Source: Alphaproteobacteria bacterium (GTDB lineage: Bacteria > Pseudomonadota > Alphaproteobacteria > ATCC43930 > CGMCC-115725). Taken from it: a DNA stretch of 55,817 nucleotides. Positions 44,278 through 53,698 of this stretch are shown here, in pieces (the stretch's first letter is position 1; every line of letters starts with the position of its first letter). The notes under the pieces were generated by a model. It had not been told where the DNA came from, searched no databases, and saw nothing but the letters and a program-made list of their open reading frames with translations. The stretch covers positions 1 through 55,817 of the forward strand of contig JAFAYW010000047.1 in NCBI GenBank assembly GCA_019240125.1, written 5' to 3'. A program made the translations under genes and the position numbers.

Positions 44278-45057
44278 TTAGGCTGCTCGGCGATTAATCG
44301 ATTCTGCCGTTGCAGTTGCGCCACACGCCTCGCCGAACGACCGGAACAGGCTGAAAGAGAACGGGTTTTCCAGGACCTTGTACTCCGGATGCCATTGCAC
44401 GCCGACCACAAATCGGGCGCCGGGTAAACTCACCCCCTCGATCTGTCCATCGGGTGCAACCGCCTCGATCTGAAGCTTGGGCGCGGGCACGTCGATTCCC
44501 TGCCCGTGGAGTGAGTTCACCATGATCTCGGCCGAACCCGCCAACCGCGCGAAGTAGCCGCCAGGCGTCAGAGCGACGGTATGCGCGGGTCCATAACGCT
44601 CATCGAGGCTCATTGGACCCTGTCGACGGCGATGGTTAAAGCGCTCGGGCATATCGAAGATGCGCTGGTGCAGAGTGCCCCCTAGCGCCACGTTGAGCTC
44701 CTGGATGCCGCGGCAGATCGCCAGTACCGGCATATCGCGGCGGACCGCCTCGCGGATCAGCGGCAGCGTCGTGGCGTCGCGGTCAGGGTCGTGCAAAGTG
44801 CCTTCAGTGCTTGGTGGCCCGCCATAATGATAGGGCTCGACGTTGGACGGGCTTCCGGTGAGGATCAGGCCATCGAGCCGATCGAGCAGCGCATCGACAT
44901 CCATCATCGAGCCGATCGACGGGATCAATATCGGCATGCAGCCGGTGGCCTTGACGAGCGCCTCGGGGTACTTCTCGCTGGCGGTATGAAAGATGCGCTC
45001 GTTGATCGAACGCAGACAGCACGGAATGCCGATGAAGGGGACGTTTCTACCGGACAT
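44278..45057 (-). CDS. Gamma-glutamyl-GABA hydrolase family protein (peptidase C26)
   Basis: A 259-residue class I glutamine-amidotransferase-fold hydrolase of the PuuD type. The nucleophile is Cys115 in LAICRGIQELNVALGG. The histidine-glutamate pair is His223/Glu225 in GVQWHPEYK. The N-terminus VPFIGIPCC and LTGSPSNVEPYHYGG are family blocks. Enzymes of this type hydrolyse gamma-glutamyl amides such as gamma-glutamyl-GABA in putrescine use, but no other puu genes are nearby. It follows lolA on the same strand by 19 nt and is inserted between lolA and xthA. Confidence 0.9.
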   Translation of the reverse strand: MSGRNVPFIGIPCCLRSINERIFHTASEKYPEALVKATGCMPILIPSIGSMMDVDALLDRLDGLILTGSPSNVEPYHYGGPPSTEGTLHDPDRDATTLPLIREAVRRDMPVLAICRGIQELNVALGGTLHQRIFDMPERFNHRRRQGPMSLDERYGPAHTVALTPGGYFARLAGSAEIMVNSLHGQGIDVPAPKLQIEAVAPDGQIEGVSLPGARFVVGVQWHPEYKVLENPFSFSLFRSFGEACGATATAESINRRAA

Positions 45058-45076
45058 CTGGCTCGCTCTGTTGAGG

Positions 45077-45724
45077 CTAGTGATAGTTGCCGGAAAACAA
45101 ATACTGATACTGGAACAGCCGCGGATCGAGCGCCATTCCGAATTGCAGGTTGGATAGGGAGACGTTGGTCGTCTTGCCCTGCTGATCGACGACCACCCAT
45201 TGACGCAGGCTTACCGGATTTTCCGCGAATACCAGCGTCAGTGAGCCGCTGTCGGGCTGAGCCCGCTCGACAACCGTGACCCGGATCAAACCGCCGGAAT
45301 TATCGAAGCGGGTCACAATCACGTCATTGCCGAAGCTGATCGGATCGCGCAGGAAGAACCAGGCCGGCGTCGATCGCAATTCGTACTTCGAGGTCTGGTT
45401 GAGCTGCTTGTCCCAGTAATAGATCGAGGTGCTGTCAGCCAGCATCGTAACTGCCACCGGCGGATCGTATTCGAACCGCATGCGCCCAGGGCGCGCGACC
45501 CAGACGGTACCGCTACTGCCACCGCCGTTATTGTTGATCTGCTGGAAATGCGCGGTCATCGTGCGGATGCCATTGAGGTAGGCGGCGATACGCTGCAGTA
45601 CGAGCGTATCCTGCGAGGTCAGCGGGGCGGCCACCGGCTCCGCGGCATGGCTTGTGGCGCTCGACACGCCGGCAAGGGACGCCACGACAACGGTCGCGCG
45701 CAATAGACGCAAGAACCAGACCAT
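45077..45724 (-). CDS. lolA: Outer-membrane lipoprotein carrier protein
   Basis: A 215-residue periplasmic chaperone carrying lipoproteins from LolCDE to the outer membrane. The ATG at 45724 gives a clear signal peptide (MVWFLRLLRATVVVASLAGV, cleavage probably after HAA). The mature part has the LolA pattern: YLNGIRTMTAHFQQI, GTVWVARPGRMRFEYDPP, YYWDKQLNQTS and WVVVDQQGKTTNVSLSNLQ. No LolB-type lipobox is present. It lies downstream of ftsK on the same strand, an arrangement common in Alphaproteobacteria. Confidence 0.9.
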   Translation of the reverse strand: MVWFLRLLRATVVVASLAGVSSATSHAAEPVAAPLTSQDTLVLQRIAAYLNGIRTMTAHFQQINNNGGGSSGTVWVARPGRMRFEYDPPVAVTMLADSTSIYYWDKQLNQTSKYELRSTPAWFFLRDPISFGNDVIVTRFDNSGGLIRVTVVERAQPDSGSLTLVFAENPVSLRQWVVVDQQGKTTNVSLSNLQFGMALDPRLFQYQYLFSGNYH

Positions 45725-45814
45725 CGAATGCTCGTGCCTCCCTGCTCCCCGTGCCGGAGATAGGCTAATGACGCCGCAGGTCAATGTGGCGTGTCCGCGC
45801 GATCACCCGACCGC

Positions 45815-48328
45815 CTAATCAATCGACCGGGCCAGAACCTCGCGCTTGCCGACATGATTAGCAGAGCTGACCACGCCTTCCGCTTCCATCCGCTCGATCA
45901 GCCGCGCCGCACGGTTATAGCCGATCTGCAAATGACGCTGAACAAAGCTGGTCGACGCCTTGCGCTCGCGGCACACCAGCGCCACCGCCTGATCGTATAA
46001 TTCATTGCCGGGACTGTTCTCTTCATCGCCACCGAACGGGTCGATCGCGTTGCCGGGCCCATCATCCTCGGTGATCTCATCAATGTAGTCGGGCTCGGCA
46101 CGCGATTTAAGGAAGGAGACGACACGCTCGACCTCCTCGTCGGAGACAAACGGGCCGTGCACGCGCGTCAACCGCCCGCCGCCCGCCATGTACAACATGT
46201 CGCCGCGCCCCAGGAGCTGCTCGGCGCCGCCCTCGCCGAGGATCGTGCGGCTGTCGATCTTGGAGGTGACCTGAAAGCTGATGCGGGTCGGGAAATTGGC
46301 CTTGATCGTTCCGGTAATGACGTCGACTGAGGGCCGCTGCGTCGCCATGATGATGTGGATGCCGGCGGCGCGCGCCATTTGCGCCAGACGCTGTACCGAT
46401 GCCTCAATATCCTTGCCGGCGACCAGCATCAGATCGGCCATCTCGTCGACGATCACAACGATCAGCGGCAGTTCGGCGGCGTCGAACGGCTGCTCCTCAA
46501 ACACCGGCGTGCCGGTTTCGGGGTCGAAGCCGGTTTGCACTTTGCGAACCAGAGTCTCCCCTTTTGCGGCAGCCTCGCGAATTCGGGTGTTATAGCCCTC
46601 GATATTGCGCACCCCCAGCTTCGACATCTTCTGGTAGCGGCTCTCCATCTCGCGCACGGTCCATTTGAGGGCCATCACCGCCTTTTTCGGATCGGTGACG
46701 ACCGGCGAGAGCAGATGCGGAATGCCGTCATACACGGACAATTCCAGCATCTTCGGATCGACCATGATGAATTTGCAGGCCGCCGGGGTCATGCGGTAGA
46801 GGATCGACAGGATCATCGTGTTGATCCCGACCGATTTACCCGAGCCTGTGGTACCGGCGATCAACAGATGCGGCATGCGCGCCAGATCGGCAACGACCGG
46901 CTCACCGCTGATATCCTTGCCGAGCCCCAGCGCCAGCCGCCCCGAATGCTTTTCATAGGCCGGCGAGTCCAGCAGTTCGCGCAAGTAGACGGTCTCGGCC
47001 TTGAGGTTGGGCAATTCGATGCCGATCACGGTGCGCCCCGGCACCACGGCGACGCGCACCGATATGGCGCTCATCGAGCGTGCGATATCGTCGGCCAGCC
47101 CGATAACGCGCGACGCCTTGATGCCCGGCGCCGGCTCTAATTCGTACAGCGTCACGACCGGGCCGGGCCGTACCTGCACGATCTGCCCACGCACGCCATA
47201 ATCCTCGAGTACCGCTTCCAGCATGCGGGCGTTTTTCGACAGCGCCTCCTCATCCACCGTCTCGGTGCGCACGGCCGGTGGTTTGACGAGCAAGCTTAGC
47301 GGCGGCAAGAGCGGCTGATCGTCGAGATCCAGTCCGGGTTGCGCCTCCTGCGCGGAACGCCGGCCCGGCACCAACACTTTCGTCTTGGGCATCACCAGCC
47401 GGACAAGCCGGCTCGCGGTCGGCTCCTCGGCGGCAGGGACGGGCGCCGGCGACGTAGAGGGTGGCGCGGCGGGAGCCGGCGCTTCTCCACCTGACCGGCC
47501 GAGTTGTGGCTCTCGGCGCTCCGAGAGCGGACTCACAACGCCGCGAGACCCAGCATTCCGGCTGAGATGGTCCCACAAATTGCCGCCGCCGCGTTCCGCT
47601 TTCGGTCGATGGGCCTCTCGCGCGTCGCGCCAATCGCGCATCCAACGCTGCCCCACCGCTGCCGCCGCAGCGCTGCCGCGCCCGGAGAAGCGCGCAAAGC
47701 GCGTCGCCCGCCGGCTTGCGCCACTTCCCAGCACCCGCCAGTCGGTCGGCGATAAGCCGACGACCGCCAATAACAGCAACGCCACGAGCGCCGACGCGCT
47801 CATCGCCAGCGGCAGTTCGAAACCCGTCGTGCCGAGCCGCGTTGCCAGGCTCTGCCAAAGCCAACCGACAATGCCGCCTGCTCCGGCCGGCAACGCCAGC
47901 CCGGGAGTGAGGATTGAGCATGCGGCGGCACCCAGCGCAAGCGCCAGCGCCAGCATAAAAAGCCGCCGGAGAAAGTGCTCGATCGGCCGCTGCAGCAACA
48001 GGTTGAAGGCCCAGCCGAGCAGCCCGATCGGCAGCAGGTAAGCCGCCAGCCCAAAGCTCTGGATCATGATGTCGGCAATGGCCGCGCCGTCATAGCCGAG
48101 GAAATTATGCGGCGTCGCCTCGACTGCGGTGTCGAATGAGGCGTCGGCCGGTCGATACGTCAGCAGGGCGAGCAGCAGAAGCACGCTGACCAGCACCAGC
48201 GCGGCACCCATCGCCTCAAAGACCCGCCGCCGCAGGCGCAGCAGGATATCGCCCCAGCCGTGCCAACGCTGGCCGTATCCCCGCGCCGCGAGAAGTTGCG
48301 CTGTTCTGGGCATCCCCCTTGCCCTCAC
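45815..48328 (-). CDS. ftsK: DNA translocase FtsK
   Basis: An 837-residue septal DNA pump that clears chromosome ends during division. Four hydrophobic N-terminal segments (about residues 35-190) anchor it in the membrane. A Pro/Ala-rich linker (about 255-300) follows. The motor has TVIGIELPNLKAETVYLREL, the Walker A GTTGSGKSVGINTM (about residues 490-503) and Walker B LPLIVVIVDEMADLMLVAGK. The C-terminal winged-helix gamma domain for KOPS recognition is at the end (STSFVQRHLQIGYNRAARLI). It is 52 nt downstream of an aminotransferase gene and upstream of lolA. Confidence 0.97.
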   Translation of the reverse strand: MRARGMPRTAQLLAARGYGQRWHGWGDILLRLRRRVFEAMGAALVLVSVLLLLALLTYRPADASFDTAVEATPHNFLGYDGAAIADIMIQSFGLAAYLLPIGLLGWAFNLLLQRPIEHFLRRLFMLALALALGAAACSILTPGLALPAGAGGIVGWLWQSLATRLGTTGFELPLAMSASALVALLLLAVVGLSPTDWRVLGSGASRRATRFARFSGRGSAAAAAVGQRWMRDWRDAREAHRPKAERGGGNLWDHLSRNAGSRGVVSPLSERREPQLGRSGGEAPAPAAPPSTSPAPVPAAEEPTASRLVRLVMPKTKVLVPGRRSAQEAQPGLDLDDQPLLPPLSLLVKPPAVRTETVDEEALSKNARMLEAVLEDYGVRGQIVQVRPGPVVTLYELEPAPGIKASRVIGLADDIARSMSAISVRVAVVPGRTVIGIELPNLKAETVYLRELLDSPAYEKHSGRLALGLGKDISGEPVVADLARMPHLLIAGTTGSGKSVGINTMILSILYRMTPAACKFIMVDPKMLELSVYDGIPHLLSPVVTDPKKAVMALKWTVREMESRYQKMSKLGVRNIEGYNTRIREAAAKGETLVRKVQTGFDPETGTPVFEEQPFDAAELPLIVVIVDEMADLMLVAGKDIEASVQRLAQMARAAGIHIIMATQRPSVDVITGTIKANFPTRISFQVTSKIDSRTILGEGGAEQLLGRGDMLYMAGGGRLTRVHGPFVSDEEVERVVSFLKSRAEPDYIDEITEDDGPGNAIDPFGGDEENSPGNELYDQAVALVCRERKASTSFVQRHLQIGYNRAARLIERMEAEGVVSSANHVGKREVLARSID

Positions 48329-48380
48329 TCCCTATTTGTCTGCGCTACCCAGCCCCCCAGCCAGGCAGCGCGACCGACCT

Positions 48381-49574
48381 CTATAGCACGCGGCGAATCC
48401 GCGCGAATGCCTCTTCAAGCGTGGCCTCGTCATGGACGATTGCCAAGCGGATATATTTGCTGCCTGGATTCGGACGCCCCTCGGCCGCGCGAGCCGTGTA
48501 CCCGCCTGGCAAGACCCGAATCGCCGCGTCGCGCCACAGCCGGACCGCCGCTTCCTCGCCATTGCCGACATCGAGCCACAAGAAGAACCCGCCATCCGGC
48601 CGGTAGAAGCCGTAGCGTCCGGCAATTGTCGATTCAGCGATGTCGAATTTGCGGCGATAACGAGCGCGGTTCTCCTCGACATGCACTTCGTCGCACCACA
48701 AGGCGGTTGCCGCCGCCTGGATCGGTAACGGCACCTGACAGCCGCCATAGCTGCGCAGATGCGAGTAATGCCCGATCAGTTTTCGATCGCCTGCGACAAA
48801 TCCCGAGCGCAGCCCCGCCGCACTCGACCGCTTCGATAGTGAATGAAACACGACCACGCGGTCGAACCCCTCGCCTATTTCGGCGCAGGCCTGCAGCGCG
48901 CCCGCGGGCGGCGCCTTGTCATAGATTTCGGCGTAGCACTCATCGACCGCCAGCACGAAATCGTACTCGCGGGCCAGCCGGATCGCCTGTTTCAGGTAGT
49001 CGAGCGTCGCGATAGCGCCCTGCGGATTGGCCGGCGAGCACAGGTAGAACAGCGCCGTGCGTTCCAGGGTCTCGCGCGGAATAGCGGCGAGGTCGGGCAT
49101 GAAGTCATTGTCCCGCGTCGCGTCGAGGAAAACAGCATCGGCGCCGGCCATCGTCGCGGCGCCGTTATAGACGAGGTAATACGGGTTCGGCACCAGCACG
49201 ACAGGCCGTTGCCCGGCCTTCTCCCGCGGCACGACGAGGCTGGAAAACAGGTAGAGGCCTTCCTTGGTCCCCGCCAAAGTCATGATGTTGGCATCGGCAT
49301 TGAGAGCGCCCGCGGGCAAGTTGTAACGCCGCGTCAGCCAGTCGACGATCGCCTGGCGCAATTCCGGCGTGCCGGCCATCGGCGGGTATCTGTTCCATTC
49401 CGAGGCATGCTTCGCGAGTGTCTCGGTCAACAGCACCGGCGGCTGGTGCTGCGGCTCGCCGACCGACATCAGGATCGGCGTGTCGTTGACCCGCGGCGTG
49501 ATCGGATTGAGCAAAGTGCGTAGCGCCTCGAACGGATAGTCCGATAGCGTGTCGAGTTGCGGATTGAGCGGCAC
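48381..49574 (-). CDS. PLP-dependent aminotransferase class I/II
   Basis: A 397-residue fold-type I aminotransferase. The PLP lysine is Lys248 in FHSLSKRSSAAGLRSGF. Asp211 in LAVDECYAEIYD and the NP pair in CSPANPQGAIATLD are in the expected order. The last part contains the substrate-carboxylate arginine region YIRLAIVHDE. It belongs to the DapC/DapL-like group and may be the succinyldiaminopimelate aminotransferase, but specificity cannot be fixed by sequence. It is directly upstream of ftsK, as in many Alphaproteobacteria. Confidence 0.9.
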   Translation of the reverse strand: MPLNPQLDTLSDYPFEALRTLLNPITPRVNDTPILMSVGEPQHQPPVLLTETLAKHASEWNRYPPMAGTPELRQAIVDWLTRRYNLPAGALNADANIMTLAGTKEGLYLFSSLVVPREKAGQRPVVLVPNPYYLVYNGAATMAGADAVFLDATRDNDFMPDLAAIPRETLERTALFYLCSPANPQGAIATLDYLKQAIRLAREYDFVLAVDECYAEIYDKAPPAGALQACAEIGEGFDRVVVFHSLSKRSSAAGLRSGFVAGDRKLIGHYSHLRSYGGCQVPLPIQAAATALWCDEVHVEENRARYRRKFDIAESTIAGRYGFYRPDGGFFLWLDVGNGEEAAVRLWRDAAIRVLPGGYTARAAEGRPNPGSKYIRLAIVHDEATLEEAFARIRRVL

Positions 49575-49693
49575 GTCCTGGTTCCCGATCGCGAAAGCGG
49601 CCGCGAGAGTACGCGATCAGCCGCGTAAGACAAACACCACCCGTCGCAATCAACAAGTGTGGCCCCCACGCCGGCACCCGCTAAGATCACCCG

Positions 49694-50443
49694 ATGGCGG
49701 CGTTGTCCTCTTACAGCCTTGTCTTCTACGCGGCGGTGCTGCTCGGCGCCTTCATGGTGCGCAGCGCCGCTGGGTTTGGCGCGGGGCTGATCGCGATCCC
49801 GATGCTGGCGCTGATCCTGCCGGTATCGACCGCCGTGTCGGTCGCCTCGGTCCTGACCGTGCTCAGTTCGACGCAGCAGGTCAGTCGCGAGTGGCGCCAG
49901 ATCGCCTGGCGCCACTTCATCATGATTTTCCTGTACTCAATGGTCGGTGTCGCGCTCGGCCTCTATTTCGTCAAGCTGCTCAATGAAGACCTGATGCGGC
50001 CCGCGTTGGGGATCTTCATGATCCTCTATTCGCTGCGTGCTTTATTCTCCGCCGGCAATAGCGCGCGTCCTGTGTCGGCGCGCTGGCACGCCCCGCTAGG
50101 CGCGGGTGTCGGCATTGTCGGCGGTTTGTGCAGCGCCTTGTTCGGCGCCGGCGCCGGGCCGATCTATATCGTGTATTTCGACATCCTGCGGCTTGAGAAG
50201 GCCGTCTTCCGCGCCACGATGAGCGCCGTCGTGCTGCTCAGCGGGGGCGCCCGCATCGTGGGGTACGGCAGCCTGGGGCTTTACACCGGGTCGAGCATCG
50301 CCTTACTGGCGATCGGCATCCCGCTGATGATCGCGGGTTCCTGGGTCGGCGATCGCGTCGTCTACCGGCTCAATGCGCGCTCGTTTGCACGGCTGGTATC
50401 TGCGGTAATGCTACTCAGCGGCGCCACATTGCTCATACGGTAG
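49694..50443 (+). CDS. Sulfite exporter TauE/SafE family permease
   Basis: A 249-residue integral membrane protein of the TSUP family with about eight hydrophobic segments in two similar halves. The first half contains RSAAGFGAGLIAIPMLALIL and the second GGLCSALFGAGAGPIYIVYF, the repeated glycine-rich motif of the family. Members export sulfite, sulfoacetate or other small organosulfur anions. It is divergent from the aminotransferase and 28 nt upstream of a UbiH-type gene on the same strand. The substrate is unknown. Confidence 0.9.
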   Translation: MAALSSYSLVFYAAVLLGAFMVRSAAGFGAGLIAIPMLALILPVSTAVSVASVLTVLSSTQQVSREWRQIAWRHFIMIFLYSMVGVALGLYFVKLLNEDLMRPALGIFMILYSLRALFSAGNSARPVSARWHAPLGAGVGIVGGLCSALFGAGAGPIYIVYFDILRLEKAVFRATMSAVVLLSGGARIVGYGSLGLYTGSSIALLAIGIPLMIAGSWVGDRVVYRLNARSFARLVSAVMLLSGATLLIR

Positions 50444-50471
50444 TCTCGCCGACGGCGCACCGTCTTCGGCG

Positions 50472-51761
50472 ATGACGGCTTCAATTCAACTCAATGGCGG
50501 AGCGGCCGACGGGACGATGAGCGACGACGCGGAGTTGGTAATCGCCGGGGCCGGGCTGAACGGCATGCTGCTCGCCTTGGCCTGCGCCGGGGTCGGGCTG
50601 GAAGTTGCGGTGGTCGACCCGCAACCGCTCGAGGCGATGCTCGATGAGCGGTTCGACGGGCGGACCTCGGCGCTCGCCTACGGGTCACGGCTGGTGCTGG
50701 AGGGAGTCGGCGTGTGGCCGGCGATCGCACCGCAGGCCGAGCCGATCCGCGAAATCCGCGTCGCCGACGACAACGCGCCGCTGTTTCTGCATTACGACTA
50801 TCGCGATGTCGGGGACGAGCCGCTCGGCTACATTGTCGAGAACCGGGTATTGCGCCGCGTGTTGTTGCAACACGCGCGCGGCCTGCCGAACCTGAGGCTG
50901 CTGGCGCCGCGCCGGGTTGCCGCGGCCGAAACCAGTGACCTTCGCGCCACCGCGGCGCTCGACGACGGCACACGCCTCAACACGAGGCTGATCGCCGCAG
51001 CCGACGGCAAGGACTCGCCGCTGCGACACGGCGCCGGGATACGCGCGGTCGAATGGCGCTATCGCCAGACCGGCATCGTCACCACCGTGGCGCATCAGCA
51101 CCCGCACGGCGGCATCGCGGTCGAGCACTTCCTGCCGGCCGGCCCGTTCGCGATACTGCCGATGACCGACGATCCTGCGGGCGCGGATGGCGCCCCTCCC
51201 TGCCATCGGTCATCGATCGTGTGGACCGAGAATGCCGATCTGGCGCCGCATCTGCTGGCGCTGCCCGACGCGCAATTCGCCGCCGAGCTGGCGGCACGAT
51301 TTGGCGATTTCCTCGGCGCTGTCGAGCCGGTCGGGCCGCGCGGGCGCTATCCGCTCTCGCTGATGCAGGCCGAGAGTTATGTGGCGCGCCGGCTGGTCTT
51401 GGTCGGCGACGCGGCGCATGTGATCCACCCGATCGCCGGTCAGGGGCTCAATGTCGGCATCCGCGATGTGGCGGCGCTCGCCGAGTTGATCGTCGACACC
51501 CGCCGCCGCGGCCACGATATCGGCGACCCCGCGGTGTTAGAGCAATATCAGCGCTGGCGCCGCTTCGACGCCTTATTGCTGGCGGCTGTAACCGACGGGC
51601 TCAACCGCCTGTTTTCCAACACGATCCCGCCGGTGAAATTGGCCCGCGATATCGGCCTCGACCTGGTCAATCGCCTGCCGCCCTTAAAGCGCATGCTGAT
51701 GCGCCACGCGATGGGCGTGCTCGGCGACCGCCCGCGCCTGGCGCGCGGCGAACCGCTGTAG
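50472..51761 (+). CDS. UbiH/UbiF-family FAD-dependent hydroxylase
   Basis: A 429-residue flavoprotein monooxygenase, most likely for hydroxylating the ubiquinone ring (UbiH, UbiF, UbiL or UbiM class). The FAD-binding start is LVIAGAGLNGMLLALACAGV. The second FAD motif reads VLVGDAAHVIHPIAGQGLNV, followed by IRDVAALAELIVD, diagnostic of the UbiH/COQ6 family. An alternative ATG at 50517 removes 15 residues that do not match the family. Which ring position it modifies cannot be said from sequence. It lies 28 nt after the TauE/SafE gene. Confidence 0.9.
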   Translation: MTASIQLNGGAADGTMSDDAELVIAGAGLNGMLLALACAGVGLEVAVVDPQPLEAMLDERFDGRTSALAYGSRLVLEGVGVWPAIAPQAEPIREIRVADDNAPLFLHYDYRDVGDEPLGYIVENRVLRRVLLQHARGLPNLRLLAPRRVAAAETSDLRATAALDDGTRLNTRLIAAADGKDSPLRHGAGIRAVEWRYRQTGIVTTVAHQHPHGGIAVEHFLPAGPFAILPMTDDPAGADGAPPCHRSSIVWTENADLAPHLLALPDAQFAAELAARFGDFLGAVEPVGPRGRYPLSLMQAESYVARRLVLVGDAAHVIHPIAGQGLNVGIRDVAALAELIVDTRRRGHDIGDPAVLEQYQRWRRFDALLLAAVTDGLNRLFSNTIPPVKLARDIGLDLVNRLPPLKRMLMRHAMGVLGDRPRLARGEPL

Positions 51762-51833
51762 GTTTAGCGCGTTGAAGCATTAGCCTTCACGCACGACGAT
51801 ATGCGAGACTACATGTGGCAGCAAGAGGACGCG

Positions 51834-52004
51834 ATGGGTGAGCTGAAATCCACATTCGACGAGATCGACGAGGCTGCCGAGACGCGGGCGATTGAAGAAG
51901 CCGAGGCGGAAATCGACGCTGGCCACGGCGTGCCGCACGAGCAGGTCCGCGAGTGGCTTAAGAAACTGGCGAGAGGCGAGATCGTCCCGCCGCCGTGCAA
52001 TTAA
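51834..52004 (+). CDS. ParD/RelB-like antitoxin
   Basis: A 56-residue protein from the ATG at 51834 (MGELKSTFDEIDEAAETRAI), preceded by AGAGGA four bases upstream; an upstream in-frame start would add 11 poorly fitting residues. It is highly acidic and helical: AIEEAEAEIDAGHGVPHEQV, then REWLKKLARGE. The C-terminal pattern is typical of antitoxins paired with RelE/ParE toxins. Its stop codon overlaps the GTG start of the toxin frame by ten bases, the usual toxin-antitoxin layout. Confidence 0.75.
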   Translation: MGELKSTFDEIDEAAETRAIEEAEAEIDAGHGVPHEQVREWLKKLARGEIVPPPCN

Positions 52005-52272
52005 TCTGGTCGCCGGCCTCGCTGCGCCAGATCGCGAAAATCCACGCCTACATCGCGGAGTTCAATCCACAGGCAGCGGCCGAGCTGGTAACCGCGATCC
52101 TCGATGCCGGAGATTCGCTCGAGCAGTTTCCGTATCGCGGTCGGTCGTACCGGGCACACTCCTGCGGGAGACGGTGCTGCCCTATCCCTACATCATCCGA
52201 TATCGCGTCGTTCGCGATCACATTCGCATCCTGCGCGTGCGGCACGGTCGAAGACGGCCGACCAACCCCTGA
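51995..52272 (+). pseudogene. ParE/RelE-type toxin, frameshifted
   Basis: The first half reads in one frame from GTG at 51995: LIWSPASLRQIAKIHAYIAE, then AILDAGDSLEQFPYRGRS, the normal ParE N-terminus. The expected second half (VPGTLLRETVLPYPYIIRYR, then ILRVRHGRRRP, ending at 52272) continues in another frame. A single base seems to be missing at about 52139-52156. As it stands, the reading frame runs on into lpdA antisense sequence and gives a nonsense tail. The toxin is therefore probably inactive, while the antitoxin frame is intact. A sequencing error would give the same picture. Confidence 0.8.
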
Positions 52273-52292
52273 GCAGGGTGGACCGCGCCGCT

Positions 52293-53693
52293 TTAAAAAT
52301 GGATGGCGCGGCCGTAGGCGTCGAGGACGCTCTCGTGCATCATTTCGGAGAGTGTCGGGTGCGGGAAGATCGTGTGGATCAGCTCGGCTTCGGTGGTCTC
52401 GAGCGTCTTGGCGATCGTGTAGCCCTGGATCAGCTCGGTGACCTCGGCGCCGACCATATGCGCGCCGAGCAATTCGCCGGTCTTGGCATCGAACACGGTC
52501 TTGACCATGCCCTCCGGCTCACCCAGCGCGATCGCCTTGCCGTTGCCGATAAACGGGAAATGCCCGACCTTGACCTCATACCCAGCATCGCGCGCCGCCT
52601 TTTCGGTGAGGCCGACGCTGGCGACCTGCGGCCGGCAATAGGTGCAGCCGGGGATATTGCGCACGTTGAGCGGGTGCACATCGTTGTGGCCGGCGATCTT
52701 CTCGACGCAGATCACCCCCTCATGGCTGGCCTTGTGCGCCAGCCAGGGCGGCCCGACGACATCGCCGATCGCATAAAGCCCGGGCTCGCCGGTCTGCAGC
52801 CACTCATCGACGACGATATGGGCGCGTTCGACCTTCGCTTTGGTGTGTTCGAGGCCGATATCCTCGACATTGCCGACAATGCCGACCGCCAGGATGACGC
52901 GCTCGACGGTCAGTTCGGTTGATTTGCCGCCCGCCTCGATCGTCGCCGTGACGTTGTTGGGGCCGCGCTTCAGCCCCTTCACGGTGGCGCCGGTATGCAC
53001 CTTGATGCCCTGCTTCTCAAAGCTCTTGCGGGCGAAGGCGGAGATTTCCTCATCCTCGACCGGTAACACCCGGTCGAGCACCTCGACCACCGTCACCTCG
53101 GCGCCCATATCATTGTAAAAACTGGCGAATTCGATACCGATCGCGCCCGAGCCAATCACCAGCAGCGATTTCGGGATCGCTTCCGGCACCATCGCCTCCT
53201 TATAGGTCCACACCAGCTTGCCATCGGGCTCCATGCCGGGCAGCGCGCGGGCGCGCGCGCCGGTCGCCAGGATGATGTGTTTCGCCGTGAGGTCGGCGAC
53301 CGGCTTGCCGTCTTTGGTCACCGCCAGCTTGCCCTTGCCCGCGAGTTTTCCGGCGCCATCGAACACCGTGACCTTGTTCTTGCGCAGCAGATAGGCGACG
53401 CCCTGCGACAATTGCTTGGCGACGCCGCGCGAGCGGGCCACGACCTTTTTGGCATCGTATTGGATGTTGTCGGCGGAAAACCCGAAATCGCCGAGATGAT
53501 GCATCAGGTGAAACACCTCAGCCGAGCGCAACAACGCCTTGGTCGGAATACACCCCCAATTGAGGCAGATGCCGCCAAGATGCTCGCGCTCGACGACCGC
53601 GGTGTTCATCCCAAGCTGCGCCGCTCGGATCGCCGCGACATACCCGCCAGGCCCGCCGCCGACGACGATCAGATCGAATGATGTGTCCGCCAC
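52293..53693 (-). CDS. lpdA: Dihydrolipoyl dehydrogenase (E3)
   Basis: A 466-residue FAD-dependent disulfide oxidoreductase that reoxidises lipoyl groups of the pyruvate and 2-oxoglutarate dehydrogenase complexes. The FAD-binding GGGPGGYVAA is at residues 12-21. The redox pair Cys43/Cys48 lies in GGICLNWGCIPTKALL. The NAD-binding IGSGAIGIEFASF and the C-terminal dimer motif HTIFPHPTLSEMMHES (with the catalytic His) are present. The start is GTG at 53693; its ribosome-binding site GGGAG lies inside a dispersed palindromic repeat. It follows pdhC and a small gene on the same strand. Confidence 0.97.
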   Translation of the reverse strand: MADTSFDLIVVGGGPGGYVAAIRAAQLGMNTAVVEREHLGGICLNWGCIPTKALLRSAEVFHLMHHLGDFGFSADNIQYDAKKVVARSRGVAKQLSQGVAYLLRKNKVTVFDGAGKLAGKGKLAVTKDGKPVADLTAKHIILATGARARALPGMEPDGKLVWTYKEAMVPEAIPKSLLVIGSGAIGIEFASFYNDMGAEVTVVEVLDRVLPVEDEEISAFARKSFEKQGIKVHTGATVKGLKRGPNNVTATIEAGGKSTELTVERVILAVGIVGNVEDIGLEHTKAKVERAHIVVDEWLQTGEPGLYAIGDVVGPPWLAHKASHEGVICVEKIAGHNDVHPLNVRNIPGCTYCRPQVASVGLTEKAARDAGYEVKVGHFPFIGNGKAIALGEPEGMVKTVFDAKTGELLGAHMVGAEVTELIQGYTIAKTLETTEAELIHTIFPHPTLSEMMHESVLDAYGRAIHF

Positions 53694-53698
53694 TTACC

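Noticed and set aside
52104..52922. Plus-strand frame of about 270 codons opposite lpdA
   Set aside because: It is antisense to the strongly conserved lpdA and has no recognisable domain.
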